Below are positions 35,609 through 44,400 of a stretch of DNA of 64,000 nucleotides, piece after piece. How positions within the stretch are numbered: the stretch's first letter is position 1; each line of letters starts with the position of its first letter. The stretch comes from ZC4RG25 sp023428365 (GTDB lineage Bacteria > Pseudomonadota > Alphaproteobacteria > Rhizobiales > Hyphomicrobiaceae): contig JBNOAI010000005.1 in NCBI GenBank assembly GCA_050283925.1, positions 1 through 64,000 on the forward strand, read 5' to 3'. Position numbers and translations under genes: made by a program. The notes beneath the pieces are model-generated. The model was not told the DNA's origin. It saw nothing but the letters and a program-made list of their open reading frames with translations, and searched no databases.

Positions 35609-36862
35609 ATGACGCTGCGCGACGCTTACGATCTTCCGGTTTCAACGAACGATACCGCTGCGTGTGATGCCTATTCCGAGGCTGTGCGGCGGCTGCTCGG
35701 GGGGCAGCCTGGTATTGGGGAGGCCCTCGACCGCGCAGTTGCGGCCGACCCGACATTTGCCCTTCCGCATATCACCCGCGCGCGTATGGAACAGACGCTC
35801 GGTCGCGGCGTCGATGCGCGGCAGTCAGCTCAGCGCGCAGTGGACCTTGCCTCCGTGGCAACACCGCGCGAGCGAGGACACGTGCGTGCGTTGGAGCGCG
35901 TGGTTGTCGGCGATCGCCAAGGGGCTTTGGCCGCCATTGAAGCCCATCTTGCAGACTATCCGCGCGATGTCATGGTGCTGGCTCCGACCGCCGGAGTCTT
36001 CGGGTTGTTCGGTTTCTCGGGGCAAAGCGGGCGCGAACAGGCTGTGCTCGATTTTCTGTCGCGCTACCGGTCGGCTTTGGATGATGATTGGTGGTTTCTG
36101 GCTTCTCTCGCCTTCGCGCAAGTCGAGCGCGGACAGATCGATGCCGCCCGCGCAAACGTCGAGCGTGCACTCGAACTCAATCCGTACAATGCCAACGGTG
36201 CGCACATTCGGGCTCACGTCCATTATGAGGCAGGCGAGGCGGCACCGGGGCTTGCGTGGCTTCGGGAGTGGTTTGCGAATTACGACCGCGCCGGGTACAT
36301 GCACTGCCATCTTGGCTGGCACATAGCCCTCTGGCATCTGGAACTCGGTGACGAGGCGGCAGCGTGGAAGGCCTATGAGAGCCTCGTGCAGCCATTATCT
36401 CCCGATGGTATAGGTGCATGGGGACCGCCGCTCAATGTGCTGACCGATGCGGCATCATTCATGTTTCGGGCAGAACTGGTCGGCGGCAAACGTGATGTGA
36501 AGCGTTGGACCCAGCTTGCCGATTTCGCGAGTACGTCATATCCCAAGCCGGGATTGGCGTTCGCGGACGTACACATAGCTCTTTGCCACGCGATGGCGGG
36601 CAACGATGATGCGGTGAACGCACTCATCGAGAATGCAGCAGGGCCGGCAGGCGATCTTGTCGCTGCCCTTGGTCGTGGATTTTCAGCGTTCGGCCGGGGT
36701 GATTGGAATAGTGCGGTCGATGCACTTATTCCGATCGTCGCGACGCACGAGCGTATCGGCGGCAGCCGTGCACAGCGCGACCTGATCGACGATACTCTCC
36801 GTCTTGCCGGTCTGAGAGCCAGCCGCGCAGATGTCGCGCAAATCTCGCGTCATCATCACTGA
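35609..36862 (+). CDS. TTC38-like tetratricopeptide repeat protein
   Basis: 417 residues, no signal peptide, helical-repeat protein. The ordered features TLRDAYDLPVSTND, AVAADPTFALPHI, ALELNPYNANGAHIRAHVHYE and HCHLGWHIALWHLELGD match the TTC38 family, which is widespread in bacteria and animals and of unknown function. The start ATG 35609 has GGAG eight bases upstream and lies three bases after the amidohydrolase stop, so the two are cotranscribed and probably part of one catabolic unit with the importer. Confidence 0.85.
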   Translation: MTLRDAYDLPVSTNDTAACDAYSEAVRRLLGGQPGIGEALDRAVAADPTFALPHITRARMEQTLGRGVDARQSAQRAVDLASVATPRERGHVRALERVVVGDRQGALAAIEAHLADYPRDVMVLAPTAGVFGLFGFSGQSGREQAVLDFLSRYRSALDDDWWFLASLAFAQVERGQIDAARANVERALELNPYNANGAHIRAHVHYEAGEAAPGLAWLREWFANYDRAGYMHCHLGWHIALWHLELGDEAAAWKAYESLVQPLSPDGIGAWGPPLNVLTDAASFMFRAELVGGKRDVKRWTQLADFASTSYPKPGLAFADVHIALCHAMAGNDDAVNALIENAAGPAGDLVAALGRGFSAFGRGDWNSAVDALIPIVATHERIGGSRAQRDLIDDTLRLAGLRASRADVAQISRHHH

Positions 36863-36866
36863 TCGC

Positions 36867-37268
36867 TCAGGGTGACAGCGCCTCGATGATCCGGCATTCG
36901 GCAACGGTGCCGGCGTGACAGTCATTCGTCATGGCCGCCAACTCACGTCGCAGCGCCTTGAGGTCGGCGATCTTGCGATCCACCTCGGCCAGATGCTCTT
37001 TTGCGATCTCATCGACCGCCTCGCAGGAGCGATCGCGCTCATCGGACAGATTGAGCAGGGCACGCACCTGATCGAGCGAGAACCCCAGATCGCGCGAGCG
37101 CCGGATGAAGCTCAGCCGGTTCAAGTGCTCCGAGCCGTACGCCCGATAATTGCCTGACGTTCGGTGTGGTGCGGCGAGAAGGCCGATCCGCTCGTAATAC
37201 CGGATGGTCTCGACTTTCGTGCCGGTCAGCTTGCCGAGTTCGCCGATGGCAAAATTCCCGTCCTTCAT
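36867..37268 (-). CDS. MerR family metal-responsive regulator (ZntR/CadR-like)
   Basis: 133 residues. The N-terminal winged helix (FAIGELGKLTGTKVETIRYYE) is canonical MerR. Cysteines at DRSCEAV (about 82) and in the C-terminal loop NDCHAGTVAECRII correspond to the Zn/Cd/Pb-binding set of ZntR-type proteins rather than to the two-cysteine CueR loop. It is divergent from a P1B-type ATPase gene, with a MerR-type dyad between them, so it most likely activates that exporter when divalent metal is in excess. Confidence 0.92.
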   Translation of the reverse strand: MKDGNFAIGELGKLTGTKVETIRYYERIGLLAAPHRTSGNYRAYGSEHLNRLSFIRRSRDLGFSLDQVRALLNLSDERDRSCEAVDEIAKEHLAEVDRKIADLKALRRELAAMTNDCHAGTVAECRIIEALSP

Positions 37269-37271
37269 GTC

Positions 37272-37302
37272 TTGACCCTGTAGTTGCTACAGGGTCCATG
37301 TA
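37272..37302 (+). promoter_or_regulatory. MerR-type operator-promoter of the metal ATPase
   Basis: A perfect dyad ACCCTGTAG-N3-CTACAGGGT occupies 37275-37295. It begins inside a -35-like TTGACC (37272-37277) and is followed, after a 19-base spacer, by CATGTA as a weak -10. Overlong spacers containing such dyads are typical of MerR-activated promoters. Confidence 0.85.
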
Positions 37303-37334
37303 GGGGGTCACATCGGATTCGTCGAGGTGACACA

Positions 37335-39467
37335 GTGGCGGCGGGAAAGCTGAAAATCCGCGTGGAAGGCATGGATTGTGCCTCATGCGCGGCCAAGATC
37401 GAAACGGCTGTAAAGCGCCTGCCTGGCGTGGGGGACGTCGACGTCAACTATAGCGGCGGCGTGGTGTCGCTAACGCTCGATGAGGATCGTACGCCTCGCT
37501 CCGCCGTGGAGGCGAGCATTCGTGCGCTGGGCTACGCGCCGCTCGGTTCCGCCAAGTCTACAGAGGCCACTCATGATCACGAGGATGCACGCGATCGACC
37601 GTGGTGGCGCACTCGGAAAGGACAACTGGTCATTGCGACCGGCGCGCTCTTGGCGTTGGCGTTCCTGATTTCCTACATCGAGCCGCAGTGGTCGCACGTG
37701 GCCTATATCGCCGCTGCACTGATCGGACTGGTGCCGATTGCCCGGCGCGGACTGGCTGGCGCGCTTGCCGGTACACCGTTTTCCATCGAGACGCTGATGT
37801 CCGTCGCGGCGGTCGGCGCCGTCGCAATTGGTGAAGCCGAGGAAGCCGCCGTAGTCGTCTTTCTGTTTGCTGTTGGTGAACTTCTGGAAGGGGTGGCGGC
37901 TGGACAGGCGCGCGCCGGCATCAAAGCGCTTATCGACCTGGTGCCGCGTACGGCTTTCCGGCAGCAGGAAGGATCGGCCGAAGTCGAAAACGTTCCGGTC
38001 GAGGTGCTCGCGATTGGCGATATCGTGGTGGTTCGCCCGGGCGACCGGATCCCTTCGGATGGGATTGTCGTCCGTGGCCAATCGGATGTCGATGAAGCTC
38101 CGGTGACGGGTGAGTCTGTTCCGGTTCTGAAAGCAAAAGGATCGAACGTCTTCGCGAGCAGCATCAGCACCAACGGTGAATTGCAAGTCGAGATCACGCG
38201 AACAGCGGCTGACAACACCATCTCGCGCATCGTCTACATGGTCGAAGAGGCGCAGTCCTCGAAGGCGCCGACGGCGCGGTTCATCGACCGGTTCAGCCGC
38301 TGGTATACGCCGGCCGCGATGCTGGTCTCAGCGCTGGTGATCGTTGTGCCGCCGCTGCTGTTCGGCGCCGATTGGTTCACCTGGGTCTATCGCGGTCTTG
38401 CCGTTCTTCTGATCGCTTGTCCCTGTGCGCTCGTCATCTCGACGCCCGCCGCAATAGCATCCGGGCTCGCGGCCGGAGCCCGACATGGACTGCTGGTGAA
38501 AGGCGGTGCCGCGTTGGAGACGCTGGGACGGGTGAAAACAGTGGCGTTCGATAAGACGGGCACACTGACCGTAGGGCGTCCGCAGGTTACGGATACGGTT
38601 GCCATCGGCACGACGGATGAGGAGGTTCTGGCGAAGGCGGCGGCAGCGGAGCAGAGTTCCAGTCATCCGCTCGGCGTGGCCATCGTGGCGGCGGCCAAGG
38701 AGCGTCGTCTCGATATTCCGCAATCGTTTGGCGAAAGCCTTGCGACAGCCGGCAAGGCCGTGACCACCCGACTCAAGTCCGGCTTCGTCTCGGTTGGCTC
38801 TCCGCGTCATGCCGCCGAGCAAGGGGAACTGGCACCGGGCGTTACGCGGCGCATCGCGGAACTGGAAGACGAGGGCAAAACGGTCGTCGTCGTCAGCGAG
38901 AACAAGCGGCCGATCGGATTGATCGCGTTGCGCGACCAGCCGCGCGAGGATGCGCATGAGGGCATCGCTCGACTCTGCGCGCTGGGCATTACTCCAGTAA
39001 TGCTGACAGGCGATAATGGCCGCACGGCTGCGGCTATCGGTGGAGCGCTTGGGCTGGAGGCGCGGGCGGAGTTGCTCCCCGATGCCAAGCTGAAGGCAAT
39101 TTCCGAATACAAAGCCGAGGCACCGATTGCGATGGTGGGTGACGGCATCAACGATGCGCCGGCGCTGGCTGCTGCTTCCGTAGGGGTCGCGATGGGAGGT
39201 GGCACGGACGTGGCGTTGGAAACCGCTGACGCCGCTCTTCTGAAAAATCGTGTGACAGGCGTGGCGGAGTTGGTTTCGCTGTCTCGCGCGACATTGGCCA
39301 ACATCTGGCAGAACGTGACATTGGCGCTAGCGCTGAAGGGCGCGTTCCTCCTGACAACGCTCGTCGGCTATACGCCGCTCTGGATGGCGATCCTCGCGGA
39401 TACGGGAGCGACGGTGCTCGTGACCATCAATGCTCTGCGCCTGCTGCGCTTCCGCTCGCAGTCGTAA
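37335..39467 (+). CDS. zntA: P1B-type heavy-metal ATPase, Zn2+/Cd2+/Pb2+ exporter
   Basis: 710 residues. A single N-terminal HMA domain carries GMDCASC (Cys15, Cys18). Membrane helices contain the CPC motif (362-364) within IACPCALVISTP, typical of the ZntA/CadA group. The phosphorylated aspartate is Asp406 in DKTGTLT, the HP dipeptide is in SSSHPLG, and GDGINDAP is at 602-609. It pumps divalent metal out of the cytoplasm. The start is GTG 37335, seven bases after GAGG; an upstream extension to 37284 would run through the promoter dyad. Regulation by the divergent MerR protein is strongly suggested. Confidence 0.93.
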   Translation: MAAGKLKIRVEGMDCASCAAKIETAVKRLPGVGDVDVNYSGGVVSLTLDEDRTPRSAVEASIRALGYAPLGSAKSTEATHDHEDARDRPWWRTRKGQLVIATGALLALAFLISYIEPQWSHVAYIAAALIGLVPIARRGLAGALAGTPFSIETLMSVAAVGAVAIGEAEEAAVVVFLFAVGELLEGVAAGQARAGIKALIDLVPRTAFRQQEGSAEVENVPVEVLAIGDIVVVRPGDRIPSDGIVVRGQSDVDEAPVTGESVPVLKAKGSNVFASSISTNGELQVEITRTAADNTISRIVYMVEEAQSSKAPTARFIDRFSRWYTPAAMLVSALVIVVPPLLFGADWFTWVYRGLAVLLIACPCALVISTPAAIASGLAAGARHGLLVKGGAALETLGRVKTVAFDKTGTLTVGRPQVTDTVAIGTTDEEVLAKAAAAEQSSSHPLGVAIVAAAKERRLDIPQSFGESLATAGKAVTTRLKSGFVSVGSPRHAAEQGELAPGVTRRIAELEDEGKTVVVVSENKRPIGLIALRDQPREDAHEGIARLCALGITPVMLTGDNGRTAAAIGGALGLEARAELLPDAKLKAISEYKAEAPIAMVGDGINDAPALAAASVGVAMGGGTDVALETADAALLKNRVTGVAELVSLSRATLANIWQNVTLALALKGAFLLTTLVGYTPLWMAILADTGATVLVTINALRLLRFRSQS

Positions 39468-39514
39468 TTGCCGGATATGCCCTCACTGACGCTTTCTCCA
39501 AACGGACGGTAACG

Positions 39515-39961
39515 ATGACGCTACGACAGCCGCACGAGGCAGCAGAGAGCACGTGGATGCTGCTGTTTTTGAGTTGGACGATTGCACTGGCTGCCACTCT
39601 CGGCGCGCTCTTCATCGGCGAAGTCATGGGGCAGGCACCGTGCATCCTGTGCTGGTATCAGCGCATCTTGATGTTCCCGCTGGCGATCATTCTCGCTGTC
39701 GCCTGTTTCCGTTCAGATCCGGGCGTGTGGCGATATGCGCTTCCTTTGGCCGTCATCGGACTTCTGATCGCGACCTTTCATATGCTGCAATATATCGGGA
39801 TCATCCCGGCTGCTCTGACGCCGTGCACTGCGGGCGGCCCCTCATGCTCCGGTGAGGGTATGACGATCCTGGGCGGCCTGCCGATCCCAGCATTATCCGT
39901 CGTCGCATTTGCTGCGATTTCGATTCTCCTTTCACTGATAGCGCAGAGGGCACAGACATGA
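39515..39961 (+). CDS. DsbB/BdbC-like disulfide bond formation membrane protein
   Basis: 148 residues, four membrane helices. The quinone-linked cysteine pair is in APCILCWYQR (C-x-x-C in the first periplasmic loop), and a second pair is in TPCTAGGPSC. It reoxidises a periplasmic thiol oxidase. The following DsbA-like gene overlaps by four bases. The spacing of 47 bases from the metal ATPase may put it under the same promoter. Confidence 0.9.
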   Translation: MTLRQPHEAAESTWMLLFLSWTIALAATLGALFIGEVMGQAPCILCWYQRILMFPLAIILAVACFRSDPGVWRYALPLAVIGLLIATFHMLQYIGIIPAALTPCTAGGPSCSGEGMTILGGLPIPALSVVAFAAISILLSLIAQRAQT

Positions 39962-40617
39962 ACAGACGCACACTCGTTGTGGGCGCGGTGGCGATCGCGG
40001 CGATCCTATTTGCGACCGGCGCATACATCTACGACCGTGGCGCGGCGGATCGGCAGGCGAAGATTGCGGCCGAGACGCAAAGCTATCTGGTGCGCCCACA
40101 TTCTCCGGTGCTGGGCCCGCAAAATGCCCCCGTAACCGTCGTCGAATTCTTCGATCCGTCGTGCGAGAGCTGCCGGGCATTCTACCCGATCGTCAAACAA
40201 ATCCTGGCGAAGTATCCGGAAGACGTTCGCGTCGTCATCCGCTACGCGCCGTTTCATGAGGGATCGGACGAAGCGGTGCGTATCATGGAAGCTGCTCGCC
40301 TGCAGAACCTTTATGTGGCCGTCAAAGAGGCGCTGCTACAGACCCAGCCGACGTGGGCTGTGCATGGCGCGCCCAATCTAGGTATCGCGTGGGCAGCGGC
40401 GCAAGCCGTCGGTCTGAATTACACGCAGGCCCAAAACGATGCTAAAAATCCGAAAATCGCAAATATCCTGCAGCAGGATCAGGCCGACCTGCGCGCGGCC
40501 AAGGTCCGGCAGACGCCGTCGTTTTTCGTCAATGGAAAGCCGCTGACGTCATTCGGAGCCAGACAGCTTAATGAGCTCGTCGATGCAGAGGTCGAAGCAA
40601 GTCGTAAGACCAAGTAG
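39958..40617 (+). CDS. DsbA-like thioredoxin-fold oxidoreductase
   Basis: 219 residues with an N-terminal membrane anchor or signal (VVGAVAIAAILFATGAYIY) and a DSBA/thioredoxin domain. The active site is C-E-S-C in FFDPSCESCRAFYP, and the cis-proline loop is RQTPSFFVNG. It is exported to or anchored at the periplasmic side and introduces disulfides, with DsbB as its oxidant. The ATGA overlap with the DsbB-like gene indicates a functional pair. Confidence 0.9.
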   Translation: MNRRTLVVGAVAIAAILFATGAYIYDRGAADRQAKIAAETQSYLVRPHSPVLGPQNAPVTVVEFFDPSCESCRAFYPIVKQILAKYPEDVRVVIRYAPFHEGSDEAVRIMEAARLQNLYVAVKEALLQTQPTWAVHGAPNLGIAWAAAQAVGLNYTQAQNDAKNPKIANILQQDQADLRAAKVRQTPSFFVNGKPLTSFGARQLNELVDAEVEASRKTK

Positions 40618-40644
40618 CGACTATTGCGAAAACGACGCCAGAGC

Positions 40645-41454
40645 TTATGGCCCTGGCGGGTAGTCTCCATACCCAATCACTTCGGCGCCGATCTTGTCGA
40701 AGGCGTGAATGAACAGGCTGTCGTCATCGACGATAATGATATTGTAGTTCGGTACACCTGCCGACCATGTGCAGCGCTTTTCCGCGGCGTCCAGAATAAT
40801 CTGGTGGTTACACCCGCGTCCGGCCGTGAACGGAATGCCGCCGGGAAACGTCCCGTTCAGCGGCAAATGGATGTGGCCGAGAATGAGATGGCGGATACCG
40901 CCTTTATGCGCTTTCAGAATATCGAGAAACGGCTGCGGCTCCGCGAGGCAGATTTCATCGAAATGCACCACGCCGAACCGGAGCGGCGGGTGATGCATGA
41001 ATACGATCGCCGGGCGATCTCCCGCTTCATCGAGGCTCGCCTTCAGCCAGCCAAGCCGCTTTTCGCAGAGGCGCCCTCCGCTCCATCTAGTCTCGTGCGT
41101 GTCGAGGAAGATCAGGCGGCCGATGTTTCCGGGCGCGTCGATGTAGGATTGGACGAAACCGTTGTCGTCGACGGGCGTTGAGGGGAACCGAGCGACGAAA
41201 TTCGCCCGTTTGTCGTGATTACCCAGCATCAGGCGGACAGGCATCGGCAGCCGGTCGAGAATTGGTGCGAGGACTTCGTAGGCCTCGGGCTCGCCGTAAT
41301 GCGTCAGATCACCGGTAATGACGGCAAGATCGGCATCGGAATGGCGGCTTGCAACATCTTCTACGACCGTCTCGAACCGCTTGGCCGAGTTCATGCCGTA
41401 AATACCTTCACCCGGGGGACGGATGTGAATGTCGGTGATGTGAATGATCTTCAT
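40645..41454 (-). CDS. Class III metallophosphoesterase (CpdA-like phosphodiesterase)
   Basis: 269 residues. All five calcineurin-like metal motifs are seen: DIH in HITDIHIRP, GDLTHYG, LGNHDKR, the late FMHHPPL and GHIHLP. This set and the size fit the CpdA (cyclic-nucleotide phosphodiesterase) group, though glycerophosphodiesterases share it. The start at 41454 (MKIIHITD) has GGGGGA upstream; an ATG nine codons earlier is less likely. It is convergent with the dsbA-like gene and monocistronic. Confidence 0.88.
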   Translation of the reverse strand: MKIIHITDIHIRPPGEGIYGMNSAKRFETVVEDVASRHSDADLAVITGDLTHYGEPEAYEVLAPILDRLPMPVRLMLGNHDKRANFVARFPSTPVDDNGFVQSYIDAPGNIGRLIFLDTHETRWSGGRLCEKRLGWLKASLDEAGDRPAIVFMHHPPLRFGVVHFDEICLAEPQPFLDILKAHKGGIRHLILGHIHLPLNGTFPGGIPFTAGRGCNHQIILDAAEKRCTWSAGVPNYNIIIVDDDSLFIHAFDKIGAEVIGYGDYPPGP

Positions 41455-41629
41455 GATGTCGGCATCCCCCAACGTCTTCATCGGGGCGTGCCACTACACG
41501 CGTACCTTATAAGTTATGTGACAGGTGCTCGATGGCAGGCGATATGCAAGGGGTGAATTCATGCTAGGCGCGACGTTGAAACGCGGAGTTGCTGCGGGAA
41601 TTGCGCGCTCGTAACTGGAAGAGGACAGC

Positions 41630-42451
41630 ATGAGACCGAACAAGCGTATCCTGATCACCGGAGCAGCAGGCGGCATCGGCAAGACGCTGCGCGAGGGCTT
41701 GCGCGGCCGGTATCAAACTATCCGTCTCAATGACATCCAGGGCATGGACCCGGCCCGTGAGGGCGAAGAAGTTGTGGTTGCCGATCTCAGCGACATGGCT
41801 GCCGTAGACGCGCTGACCAAGGATGTCGACGCGATCGTGCATATGGGCGGCCAGTCCATTGAAGCTCCGTGGGACGTGGTTCTCCAGGCCAACATCATTG
41901 GTCTTTACAACCTGTATGAAGCCGCGCGCCGCAACGGCGTGCAGCGGATCGTGTTTGCCAGCTCCAATCACGCCGCCGGGTTTTGCCGCCGCGACAAGAC
42001 CATTGGTCCCGATGAGCCAATCCGTCCGGATTCGCGCTACGGCGTGAGCAAGGTGTTCGGCGAAGCGATGGCGCGGCTCTATTCGGACAAGCACGGACTA
42101 TCCAGCGTCTGCCTTCGCATTGGCCAGTTCCGCCCCAAGCCCACCAACGTGCGCATGCTCAGCCTGTGGCTCAGCCCGCGCGATATGGTGCAGCTTGCCC
42201 ACCGCAGCCTTGAGGCGCCGGACGTGCATTTCGAGATCGTCTACGGCATCTCGAATAATCCTCGCGGCTGGTACGACAATCCGGGTGCAAAGAAGATCGG
42301 CTATGCACCGGAGGACAGCGCTGAGGATTACGCTACCGAGGTCCTTGCCGTGGTGAACCCCGAAGACGAGCCGGAAATCGACCGCCAGTTCCAGGGTGGG
42401 CCGTTCTGTTCCGATGAGTTCGACGGCGATCTGGCGCGTATTCCGCGGTAA
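41630..42451 (+). CDS. udh: Uronate dehydrogenase-like NAD-dependent oxidoreductase
   Basis: 273 residues, short-chain dehydrogenase/epimerase fold. The NAD motif is TGAAGGIGK (about residue 10), and the catalytic Tyr and Lys are in YGVSKVFGE. The segments LQANIIGLYNLYEAA, IVFASSNHAAGF and the C-terminal RFQGG-like QFQGGPF match bacterial uronate dehydrogenases, which oxidise glucuronate or galacturonate to aldaro-lactones. No other uronate genes are adjacent. The ATG at 41630 lies after GAGGACAGC. Confidence 0.85.
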   Translation: MRPNKRILITGAAGGIGKTLREGLRGRYQTIRLNDIQGMDPAREGEEVVVADLSDMAAVDALTKDVDAIVHMGGQSIEAPWDVVLQANIIGLYNLYEAARRNGVQRIVFASSNHAAGFCRRDKTIGPDEPIRPDSRYGVSKVFGEAMARLYSDKHGLSSVCLRIGQFRPKPTNVRMLSLWLSPRDMVQLAHRSLEAPDVHFEIVYGISNNPRGWYDNPGAKKIGYAPEDSAEDYATEVLAVVNPEDEPEIDRQFQGGPFCSDEFDGDLARIPR

Positions 42452-42454
42452 CGC

Positions 42455-42916
42455 TCAGTTTTCGTAGGCCATGTAGCGGATGATCTTCCAGCTGCCATCC
42501 GGTTGGCGCTGGAAGATATCCATCCCAGGCTCTCGCGTTTGTGTCTCCGTGCCGTTTTCCGTAATTTTCAGCGTCCATACAAGTCGGACGACTGCCAGTT
42601 CGCCCGAGACGATGATCTCCTTGATGTCGAGAGAATAGGCAAAGCGGTGGGATCGCTCACTCAAGGAGCGTTTGAGAAGGCTGCAAATGTCATCGAAGCC
42701 GCGCTCGGGAAAGCCACGGTAATCGTAGCGAAGCGTGGGCGCGAAAAGATTGCAGATAACTTCGGCATTTCCAGAATTGAACGCCTGGGTCCAGTCTTCC
42801 AGTGTTTTGCGAATAGCGGCCTGATCCGCGTTGGCGGAGACGTTATTCGACATAAGAAGCGCAGCCAGGCTCAATGTAGCGGCGATCACAGATCGTTTAA
42901 GGCGCATCTTCGACAT
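42455..42916 (-). CDS. Exported NTF2-like (SnoaL/DUF4440-type) protein
   Basis: About 153 residues with a signal peptide (KRSVIAATLSLAALLMSNNVSANA) followed by an NTF2-like cone fold: KTLEDWTQAFNSGNAEVICNLFAP, then LRYDYRG, and the end DIFQRQPDGSWKIIRYMAYEN. Such proteins include small-molecule-binding and ketosteroid-isomerase-like members. No function is assigned. The start is 42916 or, three codons in, 42907. Convergent with the udh-like gene. Confidence 0.78.
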   Translation of the reverse strand: MSKMRLKRSVIAATLSLAALLMSNNVSANADQAAIRKTLEDWTQAFNSGNAEVICNLFAPTLRYDYRGFPERGFDDICSLLKRSLSERSHRFAYSLDIKEIIVSGELAVVRLVWTLKITENGTETQTREPGMDIFQRQPDGSWKIIRYMAYEN

Positions 42917-43182
42917 CCGGATAAAGACATAACTGTCGTTGTTGGACGTTTCTCTGTGCAGATGAATTATCTGCTGAATTATCTGCCCAAAATTTCCGTT
43001 TGCGGCGGAAATTATCAGTTCCACGCTGGGCTCGCGCCGAAACATCGATAATGAATTATTGCGCGCAGCGTACGTTTCTACGGTGAGCGATCAAGATCCG
43101 CGAAACCGACGGGGGCCGGGGATCTTTACGTTACGGATCAATTTCACCTACGCTTTTATTTATGAATTCTAGGATCGCCAAC

Positions 43183-44394
43183 ATGCCTGAAGTTACGCGA
43201 ACGACGACGCGCGTCGCTGGTCTTTCCAGTCCTGAGATGGATTTCCAGCTGATGCGGTCCCTCGGCGCCGCGAATTATGGTGGATCCACGCCGGGCGAAT
43301 TGTTCCAATGCTTCGGGACAATCGACGGCAATGATCCCTATCAATGGCCGCCAGCATTCGAACGGCTCGCCCGGCAGGTTGAAGATGTGGGGGCACAGGC
43401 GGCAACCAGGGGCCACGGCATCAGCGCGCGCGATCATTATCTGCGGGCGTCGATGTATTGGCGGGCAGCGGAGTATTTCAGTGATCCGTTTTCCGTGGAC
43501 ATGAACCTGCGCGGGATGTCGTGCCATCTCGCATTCATGCAGGCGAGCCGGTTCATCGCGCACAAGATCGTCCCAATCGAAATTCCGTTTGAGGCGACAA
43601 AATTACCCGGGCTGTTCATGACGCCTGCGGGCGAGCCCAACGGCCGGACGATCGTGGTTCTGACGGGGTTTGATGGGACGGTAGAGGAACTCTATTTTCA
43701 TACCGCACAGGCGGCGCTGGAGCGCGGCTACAACGTCTTCATCGGTGAGGGACCGGGACAAGTTGGGGCAATGAGGCTCAATCCGGAATTGGTGTTCCGG
43801 GCGGACTATGAAAAGCCGATTGCCGCGATGATCGACGTGGTGCTCAGTATGCCCGGTGTCGATCCTCGGCGGCTTGCTCTCTACGGCATCAGCTTCGGGG
43901 GCTATTTCGCAATCCGTGCAGCCGCCCATGACGCACGGATCAAAGCGATGATTGCCAATTCGCCGATCATTGACTTGCGCCGCTATATGCTGGGTTTTGT
44001 CGGCGGGGAGCAGTTTGTCGCGAATGCGCCGCCGATCGAATTGAAGGATGTGGATGAGATTCCGGATGCGGACTTTCCACGCGCCCAGAAATTGTCGTTC
44101 AAGGCGTCGTGCCGGCGATTTGGCGTCGGGAATCTTGCGGATTGGTTCGATTGCCTGAAGGCCTTCACTGCCGTCGGTATGATCGATCGCATTGCCTGCC
44201 CAACGTTGGCGATGGTGGGTACAGGGGAGGGGGGCGAGGCGCGGCAACAGTTCGAGGCGTTCTCGGAGCAGGTCTCCGGCCCAGTGACGCGGCGGACCTT
44301 CGATGTCAGAGAGGGCGCCGACATGCATTGCCAGCTCGGCAACCTGCCGCTTTCGAACGCCGTCGTCTACGATTGGCTGGATGGCGTGCTGTAG
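43183..44394 (+). CDS. Alpha/beta hydrolase (2,6-dihydropseudooxynicotine hydrolase/FrsA-like)
   Basis: 403 residues: an N-terminal helical region of about 140 residues, then an alpha/beta hydrolase core. The nucleophile elbow is GISFGG, and the late acid and histidine are suggested by MVGTGEGG and GADMHCQ. This layout matches the DUF1100/FrsA group and C-C bond hydrolases such as dihydropseudooxynicotine hydrolase. ATG 43183 follows AGGA by eight bases; ATG 43162 is an alternative. Monocistronic and convergent with dinB. Confidence 0.85.
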   Translation: MPEVTRTTTRVAGLSSPEMDFQLMRSLGAANYGGSTPGELFQCFGTIDGNDPYQWPPAFERLARQVEDVGAQAATRGHGISARDHYLRASMYWRAAEYFSDPFSVDMNLRGMSCHLAFMQASRFIAHKIVPIEIPFEATKLPGLFMTPAGEPNGRTIVVLTGFDGTVEELYFHTAQAALERGYNVFIGEGPGQVGAMRLNPELVFRADYEKPIAAMIDVVLSMPGVDPRRLALYGISFGGYFAIRAAAHDARIKAMIANSPIIDLRRYMLGFVGGEQFVANAPPIELKDVDEIPDADFPRAQKLSFKASCRRFGVGNLADWFDCLKAFTAVGMIDRIACPTLAMVGTGEGGEARQQFEAFSEQVSGPVTRRTFDVREGADMHCQLGNLPLSNAVVYDWLDGVL

Positions 44395-44400
44395 GGAACG

